Assembly (NCBI GenBank): GCA_036936605.1
Contig: JAUPFV010000005.1
Coordinates: forward strand, 126,412,453-126,476,452
Source: Limnanthes douglasii subsp. nivea
Lineage: Eukaryota > Streptophyta > Magnoliopsida > Brassicales > Limnanthaceae
DNA: 64,000 nucleotides
Direction of reading: 5' to 3'
Shown: positions 1-11,741 of the stretch, piece by piece
Layout: every line of letters starts with the position of its first letter
How positions within the stretch are numbered: the stretch's first letter is position 1
Made by a program: the position numbers and the translations under genes
Notes under the pieces: generated by a model
Told to the model about the DNA's origin: nothing
Databases searched by the model: none
What the model saw: only the letters and a program-made list of their open reading frames with translations

Positions 1-112
1 AGCTTCGGGCTTTAAGAGATATAGAGGTTCTTTGAAAGGGGAATCAGACAGAGATCAGTCGAGGAAACATAAAATGAGAGTAATATAAATAGGATAATGT
101 TCCTCGTTCTAC

Positions 113-1440
113 ATGGTACGAGACAACACTTCGAATCAGTATGCTGAAACTGATCGAAATCTATATGTTACAATGGGAACAGATGATCAGTACGTTCAAG
201 GTGTCGACTGGAGAAATTCTCCGTTGACGAGTGAAATTCGTTCCATGACACTTCCGAAGCGTTTTGACATTTCAAATGTGGAGAAGTTCGATGGGATGCA
301 GGATCCCAATGATCACGTCGAACAATTCAAGAACTATATGATGAACTTCGAAGATGACGACCGACTGGTGCGTCGTGCATTTTCACAAACTTTTAAGGGA
401 ACAACTCTTAAGTGGTGCAATCGGATTCTGAGGGGGTCCATTTCAAATTTCAAAGATTTTTATACTGTTTTTCGAACGCAGTTTGTGGGAAGCAAAGAGA
501 TGAGAGAAAATGGTGATACCATTATTCAGTGCAAGCAGGCACCTGGAGAAAATTTGAAAAATTATATAAAGAGATTTGTTTTGACCAATGCTAGTTTGGA
601 CAACTGTGAGGAAAATGTGACGATGGCACTTTTTCGCCAAGGGTTATTGCTAGGGGATCTGGCTAATGAGACGACGAAGAGAAGAGCCTTAACTTTTGGA
701 GCTTTGATGGCTCAAGTTGAGGATCAGATTAAAGTGGAGGAGTCTACTAGAGTCTGAGGCAGACCAGTCAGCACTACGAAGAATTCGGGACATGCAACCA
801 ATAATCAGGGGTAACCTTTGAATGGTAATGGAAATGATAATTAGCAGTCGAGACAAAAGAACAACAATTTGCCTCCTCAGAGTGGTGGTTATTCAAATCA
901 CGCTCCATCTAACAATTACAACAGGCCTACAACATATACATGGGTCAAACCAGAATATTATGTTGATATGACAGAGAATGTTTTTATAATCTGGGATAAG
1001 ACCAAGAGCTTCATAAATGTTAGGAAGCCAGCCCCAATTAGCAGGCCAATGGAGGAAAGAAATAACAAGTTTTGCAGATATCATGAGGATATTGGGCATG
1101 ATACAAATGATTGCATTGCTTTGAAGAAAGAGATTCAATTTTTGATTCAAGATGGGAAGTTCCTAACTTATGTGAAGTCACAAGGGAGTGAATCAAAAAA
1201 TAATGGTGCATCAACTTCGAAGGATGCACCACCAACTAAGAATTCGATGATTTTGGATTCGCAGGCCGAGCCTTTTGATGCTTCTTCTGAGTATGTTGAA
1301 AAAGGTCCGAACAGATTGCTTCTGATGACGGTCGAAGATCCCATAGAAAAGGGACGCGTGTGGAAGCTGTGCAAGTTTTTTTTTTCAATCGTTAGCCATT
1401 TTCGAAGGCGATTCGATGACTGGTAATTCAGATAGTTCAA
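113..1440 (+). pseudogene. gag: E1 gag (capsid/nucleocapsid), degenerate
   Basis: Retrotransposon Gag, the structural protein that packages element RNA. The capsid-like part (about residues 50-214 from the ATG at 113) contains KFDGMQDPNDHVEQFKNYMM and the conserved FVGSKEMRENGDTI. The nucleocapsid-like knuckle FCRYHEDIGHDTNDC (about 1072-1116) is the C-H-H-C form usual in Tat Gag. The first segment ends at a TGA at 755-757. The same frame reopens at 869 after several stops, then runs into a T-run at about 1376-1386, where the reading frame shifts into the protease segment that begins at about 1416. The true start may lie upstream of 113. The ATG at 113 is the first good one in this frame. The call is secure; the exact ends are not. 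Confidence 0.85.
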
Positions 1441-4400
1441 AGAAGAGACATGTTGTTAACTTGATAATTCAAATTGAAGGGAAGATGTCTACGCACTTGT
1501 ATGGAAAGAAAGATATTCCTTTCATTTTGTTTGATGAAGATGATCTGCGAGGTACTGCAGGACCACATGAAGATGCTGTGGTTATTGGAGCTGAGGTGGC
1601 TGGCGTCGAAATTCGACGTGTGCTGATTGAAACTGGCAGTTCTGCTAATGTTTTTTTTAAATCCACCTATGATAGAATGAAAAATCCACATCGAGTTTCT
1701 CAATCGGATCGAACGATTATTGGATTCACGGGTGTAACAGCTCGTGTTGTTGGAGAATTCGAGCGTGAGGTGAGTTTGGGAAAAAGACTATTTAAGAAAA
1801 AGGTCCAGGTACTTTTTGTGGTGGTGGATTGTCCCACAAGTTATAATGATATTTTTGGAAGATCATGGCTTTCAAGAATGTATGGGGTTGTGTCTATATT
1901 TCATCAATGTTTTAAATATATGCTTGGAGATAGAGTTGGGGTCGTTCGAGGCAATCAGAAGGTTGCGAGGGAATGTTATGGCACTGCACTTCGGATATGA
2001 GGGTCCAGTAGTGGAGATTTAATGCGTGAATAACAGTTAGAAGGGGTACCCTCGTATTTGGAAGAAAGGGTTAATGATCCAAGGGAAACCCAGGGTCTTT
2101 AACGGTGAGTGAAGAGATAGAAGAGTTTACTTTTTTGGAAGGGAAGGTACTTCAAATTGGAACTTTATTGACCCCTTTTCTACATCAACAATTGCTGGGA
2201 TTTTTTATCCCAAAATTTGGATGTCTTCGCTTGGAGGACAAAGGATGTAACAGGAGTACCTATTGAGGTATATCGTCACAGCTTGGCTATAGATCCGAAG
2301 GTCAAGCCGGTTATTCTGAAGAGAACAGCGTTTTCCTCAGAAAAAGTAGAAGCGATTGTTACTGAAGTAGATCGGTTATCTAAGATCAGACACATGAGGG
2401 AGTCACAGTATCCTTCGTGGATGGCAAATCCGGTGGTAATAAAAAAGAAGAATGGGAAATGGAGAATGTGTGTGGATTTTACAGATTTGAATAGAACTTG
2501 TCCCAAAGACCCGTTTCTTGTTCCTCGAATAGATCAGTTGATTGACTCTACTTCATGCAACAAAATTTTTACTTTTATGGATGCTTTTGCAGGATATAAT
2601 CAAATTCAAATGAATCCAAAAGATCAGGAATGCACAACTTTTATAACTGATAGGGGCCTGCATTGTTATAGGGTGATGCCCTTCAGATTGAAAAATATTT
2701 GAGCCATTTATCAGAGATTGATGAATAAAGCTTTTGCTACTCAGATCGGAAGAAATATGGAGGTTTATATAGATGACATGGTAGTAAAAATCTCAAAGGA
2801 TGAAGTGCATCTTGATGATTTAGAGGAAGCTTTTTTGAATTTAAGGGCAATCAGGTTGGAATTAAATCCTGAGAAGTGCACCTTCGGAGTTCGATCGTAG
2901 AAGTTTTGGGGTTTTGTCATTAGTGAAAAAGGAATAGAAGCTGACCCATAACAATTGAAATATTTGATAACAATGAATTCTCCCCGGTCTATCAAAGAAG
3001 TGCAAAATCTGACAGGAGGTTTAACAACACTTAATCGATTTATTTCAAGATTTTCTGACAAATACTTTCCTTTCTTTCAAGTGTTACGAGGACCCAACAG
3101 GTTTGAATGGACATCGGAATGTGAAGCAGCTTTCAAAAATATTAAAAATTTGTTGTCATCATCAGAGATTTTGTCAAAGCCTCGAAATGCGGAGACATTA
3201 TTTTTGTAAATCGTGGTATTGGATTTTGCACTGAGCGCAATGTTAATCAGTGAAGATTCAGGAGTTCGGAAGCCAGTGTATTACATCAATAAAAGTTTGG
3301 TGGCAGCAGAGATATATGAAATTAGAAAAATTGGCTTTAGCGCTAGTGATTGCTGCTAGGAAGATGCGTCCATATTTTCAAGCTCATACTATTGAAGTCC
3401 GAACTTCAGTCCCCTTGAAAAATGTTTTACAACGACTTGATATTTCGGGGAGAATGACCAAATGGTCAGTGGAGTTGGGGGACTATGATATTTTGTTTAC
3501 ACCTCGAACAAGAATAAAGGCGCAAACATTGTCATATTTTTTTGTTGAATTCCATTCAAGCTGATCAGATGAGGAAGAAAGTAAAGAAGCCGTACCAGCT
3601 GATTCGAGGTAGGTTGTCCGAACAGATGGAGTATCTAGTGTTTCAGGGTGCAGTGTTGCAGTTTAGTTAATAACTCCAACGGGAGAGACAATGATTCAAT
3701 CTATTAAATTTGGTTTTCATGCTTCGAATAATGAAGCCGAATACGAAGCTGCTTTGGCAGGTTTAAGATTGGCAAAAATTTGTGGGGCAACTTCAATGCG
3801 CTTGGAAACGGATTCTCAATTACTAGCAAATCAGGTATCTGGATTTTCCGAAGCAAGAAAGGATCGTTTGATTTTATATCTTCGGGAACTTCAGAGTTTA
3901 ATGCTTCTGTTTGACAACGTTGTTGTGGAATATATTGGGCGAGGGAGTAACATGGTGGCTGATTCTTTAGCAAACGTTGTTTACAAAGAAGAATATCTTT
4001 GGATTTTGCTACAAAAAAAATCCTTCAATTGCTACTCAATCTAGCCATGTGAATGTATGGAAGAATTTTTTACGACTGATAAAATCCAAGGCGATTGGCT
4101 ATCAAATATCCTTAGCTTTTTGACTCAAAGAATACTACCAGATGATTCACAATTGGCCAAAAAGTTGAGAAGTAAAGCCTTCAGGTATATAGTAGTGGAT
4201 GGAATATTGTATAAAAAGGAATTGAGCATGCCACTGTTATGATGTTTAAGCAAACAATAATCACAAAAAATATTATCAGAGCTGAATGATGGTGAAGGGT
4301 CAGCTCGCTGCGAGTTCAAAACTCTCTCACGTCGAGTTTTACTTGCAGGCTTCTATTGGCCTAGAATCATGAATGATGCTAAGAATTTAGTTCGAAGCTG

Positions 4401-5330
4401 TGATACTTGTCAAAGATTTGCCAATGCTATTCATAGACTAGCAGTACCGCTTATGTCTATATCTGAGGCAATACCATTTGATAGATGAGGGATTAATCGG
4501 GTGGGACCTTTGCCGATGGCTTCTGGAGGAAGACAGATGATAATTGTAGCGGTTGATTATTTTATAAAGTGGGCAGAGGCAGAACCGTTATCAGGGACAA
4601 AAGCAAAATACGTGATCAAATTTATTGTAAACAACATCTATTGTCGTTTTGGAGTTCCTCGAAGGATTACAACAGATAATGGCCCTCAGTTTAATAACAG
4701 GGAGATGGTTTCATTTTGTACTTCTAAAGGGATTCAGCAATGCTTTTCGACGTCTTTTCATCCTCAAGCTAATGGACAAGTGGAAGTGACAAACTAAACA
4801 ATTTTAGATGGCTTGAAGAAGAATTTAACGGGGGCAGCAGGAAAATGGCCAAACTATTTGCAATAGGTACTTTGGGCTTATAAAACAACTCATAGAGAGG
4901 CTACGAAGGAGACTCCTTTTGCTTTGACATATGTAATGGATGCAGTTAGCCCTGTAGAATCTACGATGTCATCTTTTAGAATAACTCAATATTCTGACAT
5001 GTCTAATGATGAAGGTCGAAGAGCGAATTTGGATTTGATTGAGGAAAAAAGAGTTTGAGATGATTTGAATGTAATTCACTATCAAACTCTTATGAGAAAT
5101 GGATATGATTCGAAGGTGAAGAAAAGAGATTTAAAGAAGGTGATAAGGTGTTGAGAAACGTTTTCTTGCACACAAAGGAGAAGAACCTCGGAAAAATGGC
5201 TATGAACTGGGAAGGGCCTTATGTGGTTTTTGAAAGGATAAAGCCGGGGTCCTATCGTCTTTGTGATTTCGAGAGAAGGATGCTTCAACATCTATGGAAT
5301 ATACAACACTTGAAGCTTTATTGGGAGTAG
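1416..5330 (+). pseudogene. pol: E1 pol: protease, RT, RNase H, second RNase H, integrase
   Basis: Pol makes and integrates the cDNA. Protease spans about 1540-1900, but the active-site triad at 1629-1637 reads E-T-G instead of D-T-G. RT spans 2217-2900: it has VDFTDLNRTCPKDPF, FMDAFAGYNQIQM and an intact YIDD at 2766-2777. RNase H follows at about 2955-3560. A second RNase H (RTDGVSS, then ASNNEAEYEAALAGL) lies at about 3610-4040. Integrase runs from about 4250 to 5330 with TTDNGPQFNN and SFHPQANGQVEVTN. Stops interrupt RT (2700-2702, 2898-2900) and integrase (4795-4797), and frame changes separate the RT, RNase H and integrase C-terminal segments. The polyprotein is clearly dead but only modestly diverged. 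Confidence 0.9.
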
Positions 5331-5368
5331 ATATGTTTTTTTACTTTGGATTTATTTTTATTTTTGAA

Positions 5369-5419
5369 TGGCGCACTCTTTCCTATCCTGTTGGCCCACG
5401 AAGGTTTTAACAAGGCATC
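5369..5419 (+). other. Conserved post-integrase non-coding motif (E1 copy)
   Basis: Just after the integrase stop lies GCGCACTCTTTCCTATCCTG followed by AGGTTTTAACAAGGCATC. Recognisably the same block follows integrase in E2, E3, both E3B copies and E4, across otherwise diverged families. A box of the type 'AGGTTTTAATGAGGCA' is common at this place in plant LTR elements. Its role is unknown; it could be part of RNA 3' processing or packaging. Confidence 0.6.
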
Positions 5420-5888
5420 GTGTACACATTCAATATTATCAATAAAGTTCTTTTTTAGCCAATGGTTATTTACACATGTTTGAATATTATCTTAACAAAT
5501 CATTAGATACTGATCATCTTTGAGACTAGTTAAGAGTAAAATGTTCCAAAGTGTTTATAACACTTTTTGAAGAAACATCAATGTTTGATAATCACATTAC
5601 TTTTTTATTTCGAAGTGGAAGCTTAACAACACATTGAGAATTTTTCGAAGAGCTACCAAAGCTTAACTACACATTGAGAATTTTTCGAAGAGCTACCATA
5701 TTCACCAATTTTTGTTAAGGTATTTAAGGTGGTAAGTTTACAGTTTATAATTATATTTGTTTTTCAAATTTAGCATCGAATAAAACGTGAAGAGAATAAT
5801 AAAATAAACAAACCGTTTGCCAATTACATTAGTTCGTTGAGGTACAAAAGCATTTTTTGAACTTGACAAACACAAAAATATGATAAAG
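5420..5888. other. E1 spacer between integrase and antisense gene
   Basis: AT-rich non-coding spacer. It holds two exact-length 40-bp tandem units at 5621-5660 and 5661-5700, differing at two positions and each containing TTTTTCGAAGAGC. Nothing else is recognised. Confidence 0.5.
5621..5700. repeat. 40-bp tandem duplication
   Basis: Two head-to-tail 40-bp units starting GCTTAACAACACATTG and GCTTAACTACACATTG, each ending in TTCGAAGAGCTACC. They lie in the spacer after integrase; E4 has a TTCGAA-rich minisatellite at the equivalent position. Confidence 0.85.
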
Positions 5889-8773
5889 TTAATCAGATGA
5901 CTCTTCCCCTTCGGATGATTCTTCTTCATCTTCATCTCCGGATGACGAATGGGGATAGGATCGAAAGCTTTACTTGGACGTTTCTCCATAGGAATGTCGT
6001 TCTAAAAACTAGTGAGGTCGATTTTTGGATAAGTAGCGTGAAGTTTTCGAACAAGGAGAATGGCTCCATCTTCTTTTCCGATGTTAATAGCAGTTTTTCC
6101 ACTTCGAAATCCCTCTTCAGTTTAGCTATCTCCTCGACCAGTTCTTTATTTTTTGTCTCACAAAGAGTAAGATAATTTCGTAGTTCATTGGTGTTAGATT
6201 TTTCAGTGGCCAGTTCAGTAGCATGATCAGTCATGAGCTTATTTATTTCCTTCTCATGAGAAACCTTCAGCGTTTCTTTGTCAGCATTATGTGTGGTTCG
6301 CAGATGTTTTTTCATGAAGAGAGCACCTTTTGTAAGTTAGGACCTTGCTACTTCGTACATGTAAAATTGATCAACCACTTTGTCGTGCAAGTTTTCTCTA
6401 ATTTTTTTCTCAGCCTCGTAAGCTTCTTTGTAATAAACCATATCTTTAGCCAATTTCTTTAGATTGTTTTGAGAAGCTTCGACTTGAGAAGCAAGTGCCT
6501 TTGATGCAATATCAATATCGGTAAATGGTTGAAGTGTAACAGTGATTGCAGGATTTGGAGGAGGAAGAGGAAATTCTGTTTCCGATGAGCTAGGACGTTG
6601 AATAATATCTAGAGTAGTGATAAGGGCAGGAAAACAGATAATTTTTGGAGACGCCCCGGCTGGTGTTGGTCTCCCAAAGTCAAGCATGTGATTTTGGATG
6701 TCTTGAAGAACAAAATCATTTTCACCAGTAAGCGCTTCAGTGTTCTCCAAATTAATGAAAATATCATGATCGAAGTTTGCAGTAGCCTGATTTTCGTTGG
6801 TAGTACTATCTTTGATGATAATCACAGGGTTGTCTCTCGTTGGCTGTTCTTTGACCGAAGGGTTTTGTGGGTTTTGTTGGTTTCCAACACCAGTGTTTTC
6901 ATCTTCATCTACCAATGTATACAAAGTGATTCTTGTTTGTTTCTTTTTCTTTCCATGGGAACCAGAAGAAGCTTTCTTTTTCTTTCAGGATGGTTCTTGA
7001 TCTTTTCCTTCTTCGATGGGTGAGACAGAGTTTGTTCTGCAGTTTTTATTTTTTGAGGCTTTGGTTTTGATGGAGTTGAAGGGCTAGCACCAGATGTGCT
7101 AGCTGTCTTTTTACCTTTCTCTTCTTTCTTCTTTTTTGGAAAATGACTCTCTGATCTGTTGTGAATGGGAAGCAAGACTTTGCAATCAGGTTGAAATATT
7201 CGTTTGCAGACTATCTTCGGATCAGATTTTGACATCAAATTTCGAGGTGGCAGGACACCCTCGGAGATTGGGAACATGTGACCGTTAAGGAAATTGATGG
7301 GTTGAAAGGCAGTGTGAAATGCGTTATTCCATTCTTTTTCAGCCTAAGCAACAAGTTTTTGGAAAATCCCCTTAGCAGCTGGTCGACATGATGAATAGCG
7401 CCTCAAAATTTCTAAAATGGTTAGACAACCAGAAAATTAAGGATAGAGAAAGGAAAAACCTAAAGTTTATTTCATAATGTAAAAAGTTCGAAGTGCTTAC
7501 GATTGCTTCTCCAGACGAGATTTAACTTTGAAGGGTTAGCATCGGAAATCGCTTTGCCATTTTCCCCCGCTCCTGATATAAAAATGAATTTCTGTTTCCA
7601 GAATTTTTCGGCTTCTAAGAGATCATCGATGATCTTGAGGTCATCCATTAGGGTGAGATAGTAAAAAGGAAGCTTCAGACCTTTTGACAATTGAGTCAAG
7701 GAGATGAAGTGTTTAATGCTGATGGGAATGCGAGACAGACAAGATGCCATAATCACTGACATAAGGGTGAACCATTGATTCGGTGTCACTTGAGTAGGAC
7801 ATAAGCTGAGGAGTTCGAAGTATTCCATGATCATAGGATCCAGTGGAAATCAAAGACCCCAATTGATTATTTCGGGGTAGACTATTAGCTCGTCATCTTT
7901 GCAGTCCATGGGAGTTTCTCCTTCCTTAGGTGGTCGAAGAGTTATGTTATCTCTCATTCCCCATTGCTTTTTTAGAACCGAAGCTTGGCTATTCTTGTAA
8001 TATATATAACGAACTTTTTTCAGAGCAATGATGTATTTACCTTCTAGATTCCTCAAATTTCTCCCAATCTTAGCTCTTTCTTCTTCGGAAACAAAGCAAG
8101 TGTCTGCTTCTTCCTAAGGCTTATGGGTAGTTGTAGAGTTCCCATCATCAGATTCAGCCTCGAGATCGGTTTTAGTAGCCTCAAAATCAGCTTCATTGGC
8201 CTTCGATGTTTCTTCTCGAGCTTGTTAAGGTGTTGGATTAACAGCTTCTGGTAAAAAGGTGGCTTGTTCGAAGAGATTCTTCAATTACTTCTCTCCGAGG
8301 AGGATTTTTAATATCTAGATTCGAAGGGGAAGGAGTTCGGATAATTTCTTATTCGTATCCCATGGCAATGAAAGTTATTCTTTTTCTAGTTATTGAAGAG
8401 TGATTCGAAGAGGAATTTTTTTATTTTTGTTTTAAAAGAGATTCTTCACTAATCAAAGGAGAATCTTACTTTGAGATGAAGAGGCTCGAGGTGTTTTAGG
8501 GCCTTGGATTTTGGATGAGTAACGCCCTTCGATTATAGGAGAAGGAGAAAGAGCAGGATCTTTGTTTGGATCGAAATTACCGTAATAAATTGTTTTAATG
8601 GTTGTTCCAACTGGAAGACAATTGATTAGTCCTGCAGTCATATATTCTTCAGCCCTTTGAGTAATGCAGAAGTAGTCGTACGATCCGAAGACTAAGTTGC
8701 TATCAGATTCTGGCGATTTCAGTGTTTTGGGTATGATAGCCTTGGATTTTTTTAATTCTTGGATTTTTCTCAT
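5889..8773 (-). pseudogene. E1 antisense gene (Tat aORF), broken
   Basis: Long opposite-strand gene between pol and the 3' LTR, of unknown function. The ATG at 8773 was chosen because the surrounding GTTTATG context and the start region match E4 and E7. The first part contains ITQRAEEYMTAGLI and TTIKTIYYG. A middle segment with TQVTPNQWFTLMSVIM and DDLLEAEKFWKQKF (7834-7472) resembles the plant 'putative gypsy type transposon' family (Transposase_28-like, from memory). A likely intron lies at 7500-7412 (GTAAGC...TTTTAG, 89 nt). After it come SESHFPKKKKEEKGKK, an acidic stretch, a helical region with LVEEIAKLKRDFEVEK, and a Glu/Ser-rich end (EEESSEGEESSD) with its stop at 5889. Several in-frame stops and frame changes break it. 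Confidence 0.65.
7412..7500 (-). other. Predicted intron in E1 antisense gene
   Basis: On the minus strand, GTAAGC follows the exon end GGAGAAGCAATC, and a pyrimidine-rich stretch ends CCATTTTAG before AAATTTTGAGG. Length is 89 nt. The coding frame resumes with ILRRYSS and leads into the Lys-rich segment. E2 has an intron at the corresponding place (19372-19295). Splicing is inferred, not shown. Confidence 0.55.
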
Positions 8774-8940
8774 AAACCAGATGAAGGTTGGTCGGAGAAG
8801 ATGAAGGATGATCGGAAATTTACGTTTTTTCTGATGAAAATACTGGGAAAAAGGAAGAACATGATGAAGGTAGCCAAGTGTTGTGACTTCTCTCTGAAAT
8901 GATTTGCGTATTAAGAATAAAAAATGAGGATGATGGTTGA

Positions 8941-8947
8941 ATTTATA
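8941..8947 (-). promoter_or_regulatory. TATA box for the E1 antisense gene
   Basis: TATAAAT on the minus strand, 168 nt upstream of the predicted antisense ATG at 8773. E2, E4 and E7 have equivalent boxes upstream of their antisense genes. Confidence 0.5.
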
Positions 8948-8950
8948 CAA

Positions 8951-9355
8951 AGAAATGAAGATGTGTGAAGTTTGAAAGACTCCGATGATGATAGGTTAGA
9001 ATATAGAACGGTAAGATGGTTAGATGCTTGACATCTGCCAGGCTACATATCTAGCAATGGATTTAAAAGTCATTTGAACGGTTACATTTGTACGTTGTTT
9101 AGATAAAAGTCGATGACTACTTTTGAAAGTTTCATTTATTTCGAAGAGATTTTCTGGAAGTTTCGAAGAGATTTTCCAGCAGTTTTATTTTTAATGTTTC
9201 GAAGATATTATCAGACTTTTAAATGTTGCTTTTAATTGGTATTTGTTTTTATCACGCTTCGAATGATCGCTTCTACTTGATGCTTCAAATGATTGCCTCT
9301 AGTTGACACTTCGAATGATTTCTCTTCATGCGCGCTTCGAATGGAAGTAGGATTT
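8951..9355. other. E1 region between antisense promoter and 3' LTR
   Basis: Non-coding. It contains runs of TTTCGAAGAGATTTTC (about 9135-9180) and a short TTCGAATGAT repeat at 9258-9345. The last bases before the LTR (GGAAGTAGGATTT) are a weak polypurine tract. Confidence 0.45.
9258..9345. repeat. TTCGAATGATT short repeat, about 27-bp period
   Basis: Four diverged units around CTTCGAATGATCGCTTCTA, CTTCAAATGATTGCCTCTA, CTTCGAATGATTTCTCTTC and CTTCGAATGGAAG. They sit directly upstream of the LTR. Confidence 0.6.
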
Positions 9356-9665
9356 TGAGGACTAAGTTGTAAATAATGTAAATTTAAGGATTTAATTATA
9401 AGTAATGTAAGTTTTGTCCTTAAATTGTAATTGATGTTAGTTTTAGAGAGTAATTGTAATTATGTATAATTGTTAAGGATTAAACAACAATTAGTTCTCT
9501 TTTGTAATAGATTTTAGTTTGAGACTAAGTCTTGGCTCCTCTATATACTGGGCAAGACTATTCTCATAAAAGGGTTGAACACTTTTTCTCTGGAAATCAT
9601 TTGTACTTGAACTTTCTCTCTCTAAAAACTCTCTAACTCTTTCTCTCTAGATTTCTCTCTTAACA
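9356..9665 (+). repeat. Candidate 3' LTR of E1
   Basis: A 310-bp block starting TGAGGACTAAG and ending CTCTTAACA (TG...CA), with a TATA-like CTCTATATACTGG at about 9538 and a CT-rich leader with several TTTCTCTC runs. The end CTTAACA matches the end of the family-1 LTR at 46994-47339, and the CT-rich part resembles it. The 5' partner is outside the window, so the borders are inferred. Confidence 0.55.
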
Positions 9666-9697
9666 ATTTATTAAGGTAAAATATTAACTCATCAGAT

Positions 9698-10140
9698 ATG
9701 ATTTTGGTTTATAAAATCATAACAACACTTGTAACATATATAACCAAATCATAATAATAATCAAAATATAATAATAAAATTATAACCATATAATTTATAA
9801 TATTGTAACATTATAAGATGTTATTTTGGTTTATAAAATAATAATAATACTTCTAATATTGATAAACAAGTGATAATAATACTAACCAAATTTTTACTAT
9901 AAAATCATAATATAACTTAACATATGATTTTGGTTTATAAAATAATTACAACACAAATATTTATAACCAAATCATAATAATAATCAAAATGCAATAATAA
10001 AATTATAATCATATAACTTACAATTATAAGGTTTGATTATAATTTGTAAAATAATAATAATAACAATAATAATATTTATAATCAAATTATAATAATAATA
10101 TTTAAAGTATAATAATAAAATAATAATAATATTTTTTATA
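9698..10140. repeat. Diverged AT-rich tandem array, period about 105-120 bp
   Basis: Four units begin near 9698, 9817, 9921 and 10028. Each opens with a version of ATGATTTTGGTTTATAAAAT, followed by many AAT/ATA trinucleotides. Confidence 0.55.
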
Positions 10141-10531
10141 ATATTTAAAATAAAAATATATGATTTATATAATAATAAGTTCATAAATAATGTTTTTACT
10201 ATTTTGTATAATATAAAATTGATTAGCGTGTCTGATATGTCATTATTATTAGCGTAATTATGTATGTACGTGACTAGTTTGTGCGTGTCTTAGCTTGTGC
10301 GGGACTGTCTTATTATTATTAGCATGATTCTGTGTGTACGTGCCAGGCATGTTGTAGGACTAGCGTGCTGCGTGCCTGACGTGTTGCAGGATTATCATAG
10401 TTATACTATTCATAATTATCTTTGGACAATTTTATCTATTTAAAAATTAATTAATAAAAGAAAATTATTTCCAATAAGATATATAAAATAATTAAAAATT
10501 CTTGTTTAGTGGGCCTTAGTTTTAGTTTGGT

Positions 10532-10597
10532 TAATTCTAATAAGTGTATCTAGAATATTAGATACGTATCAAAAATATTATACACTTATTGGAATTA
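10532..10597. repeat. Short inverted repeat (hairpin)
   Basis: TAATTCTAATAAGTGTAT at 10532-10549 pairs with ATACACTTATTGGAATTA at 10580-10597 (17 of 18). The loop itself contains the palindrome GATACGTATC. It could be a tiny MITE remnant or chance in AT-rich DNA. Confidence 0.45.
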
Positions 10598-11292
10598 TGA
10601 AAATATTTTGTATGTAACAATAATTTTGATATATTTAATGTATCTTTTAAGAACTCACCCATTATTATTTTTAAAAATTTAAAAATTTAATCTTTTGATT
10701 CTATTTCTATAAAAAAACGTGATTCAAAAAATTAGATTTATTATCTAAGATAACATACGTTTTTTTTTAAATTTGGATTATTAAAAATGAAAATAAATAT
10801 ATCAAATTTAGATTTTGTAATTTTTAAATAAATATCCAAGTTAGGAAAAAACAATACAAATTAAAAGAAAAATATAATACAATTCGTCTGAAGAGACTTA
10901 GACCATTAAATATCTCTGACTCACTAACCTACTATTTGAAATATTTTGTATATCAGAACACGGATACATATTTTTTTTGACAAACATTTAACGAAGAACA
11001 TGTTGGACTTTCCAAAACATGGAGGGAATCCAAGATAAATTTTGCCGGTGTTCGCCCTCTAACATAGCAAAAAATTATAACAATAAGTAAATATTTTTTT
11101 TGTTTGACGTTTTGTTGTTATTGTGTAGGTTTTTTTTTATATAAAATATTATATGTTTCGATATTAGCACATTTATTTGATTTTTTAAGGAGAATGATCG
11201 CATAGTGTAATTGGATTGACTAGTCGACCAATGTAAATAAGATATTATCAAGCAAGTCGTAGAGTGTTGAGTGCACGTTTGTTAGAATATAT

Positions 11293-11670
11293 TGATGAGT
11301 TCAGAGATTTCAGTCACTGTGCCATGATTAAATCCGAAGGAAATTCGGACTAAACCCCTACACTAAAAATCCGAACAGGACAAATGTATTAAATATTGAC
11401 TAAGCTAGTTGCTAATCAACTTAAAATTATATTACTATTGGGTCCTTAAACTCGACACAGTTTCACAACCCAACCCAATAAGCACATGGGTCAATAATTA
11501 CGTATAAATACCCCAACTACTTTCATTAAATGAGGGTAATGAGAATTTATTGCTAATAGTCAGCTTAATTATCTCTCTACTCATCACACCAAACACAAAA
11601 CATCACAAAATACCCAAACACCCTTTAAACACTTTACCAGATTACCCTCAGGTAGAAACAAACCATACCA
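11293..11670 (+). repeat. 5' LTR of E2
   Basis: 378 bp, TGATGAGTTCAG to AAACAAACCATACCA. It has TATAAATA at 11503-11510 and a leader region with CTCTCTACTCATCAC. It aligns end to end with 20498-20873. Confidence 0.93.
11503..11510 (+). promoter_or_regulatory. TATA box in E2 5' LTR
   Basis: TATAAATA followed by CCCC, conserved in the 3' LTR at 20705-20712. It is the likely core promoter for genomic RNA. Confidence 0.7.
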
Positions 11671-11691
11671 AATGGGCGACCACAGTGGGAG
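11671..11691 (+). other. Degenerate primer-binding site of E2
   Basis: AATGGGCGACCACAGTGGG directly after the 5' LTR looks like a mutated TTGGCGCC-type Tat primer site. The E3B site at 31534 (AATTTTGGCGCACTATCC) is closer to consensus. The tRNA species is not assigned. Confidence 0.45.
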
Positions 11692-11741
11692 GCGACGGTG
11701 CCTGAATTTTACATTCAAAACCAGGAAGTAAAGCAGTTCGG

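Larger units (their letters stand above)
1..9665 (+). mobile_element. Tat-type Ty3/gypsy element E1 (5' end outside window)
   Basis: The order on the plus strand is gag, protease, RT, RNase H, second RNase H and integrase, followed by an opposite-strand gene and a candidate 3' LTR at 9356-9665. This is the layout of the plant Tat lineage: the second RNase H and the antisense gene between pol and the 3' LTR are the diagnostic points. No 5' LTR or primer-binding site lies in the window; the sequence starts inside or just upstream of gag. Multiple stops and at least one frameshift make it defective. The family is related to E2 (RT and integrase alignable throughout) and to E4-E7. Confidence 0.85.
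9666..11287. other. AT-rich spacer between E1 and E2
   Basis: No coding signal. It begins with a diverged tandem array (9698 to about 10140), then two copies of a roughly 72-bp unit with TTATTATTAGC and GTACGTG motifs (about 10235-10380), then an 18-bp inverted repeat at 10532-10597. The rest is plain AT-rich sequence. Confidence 0.5.
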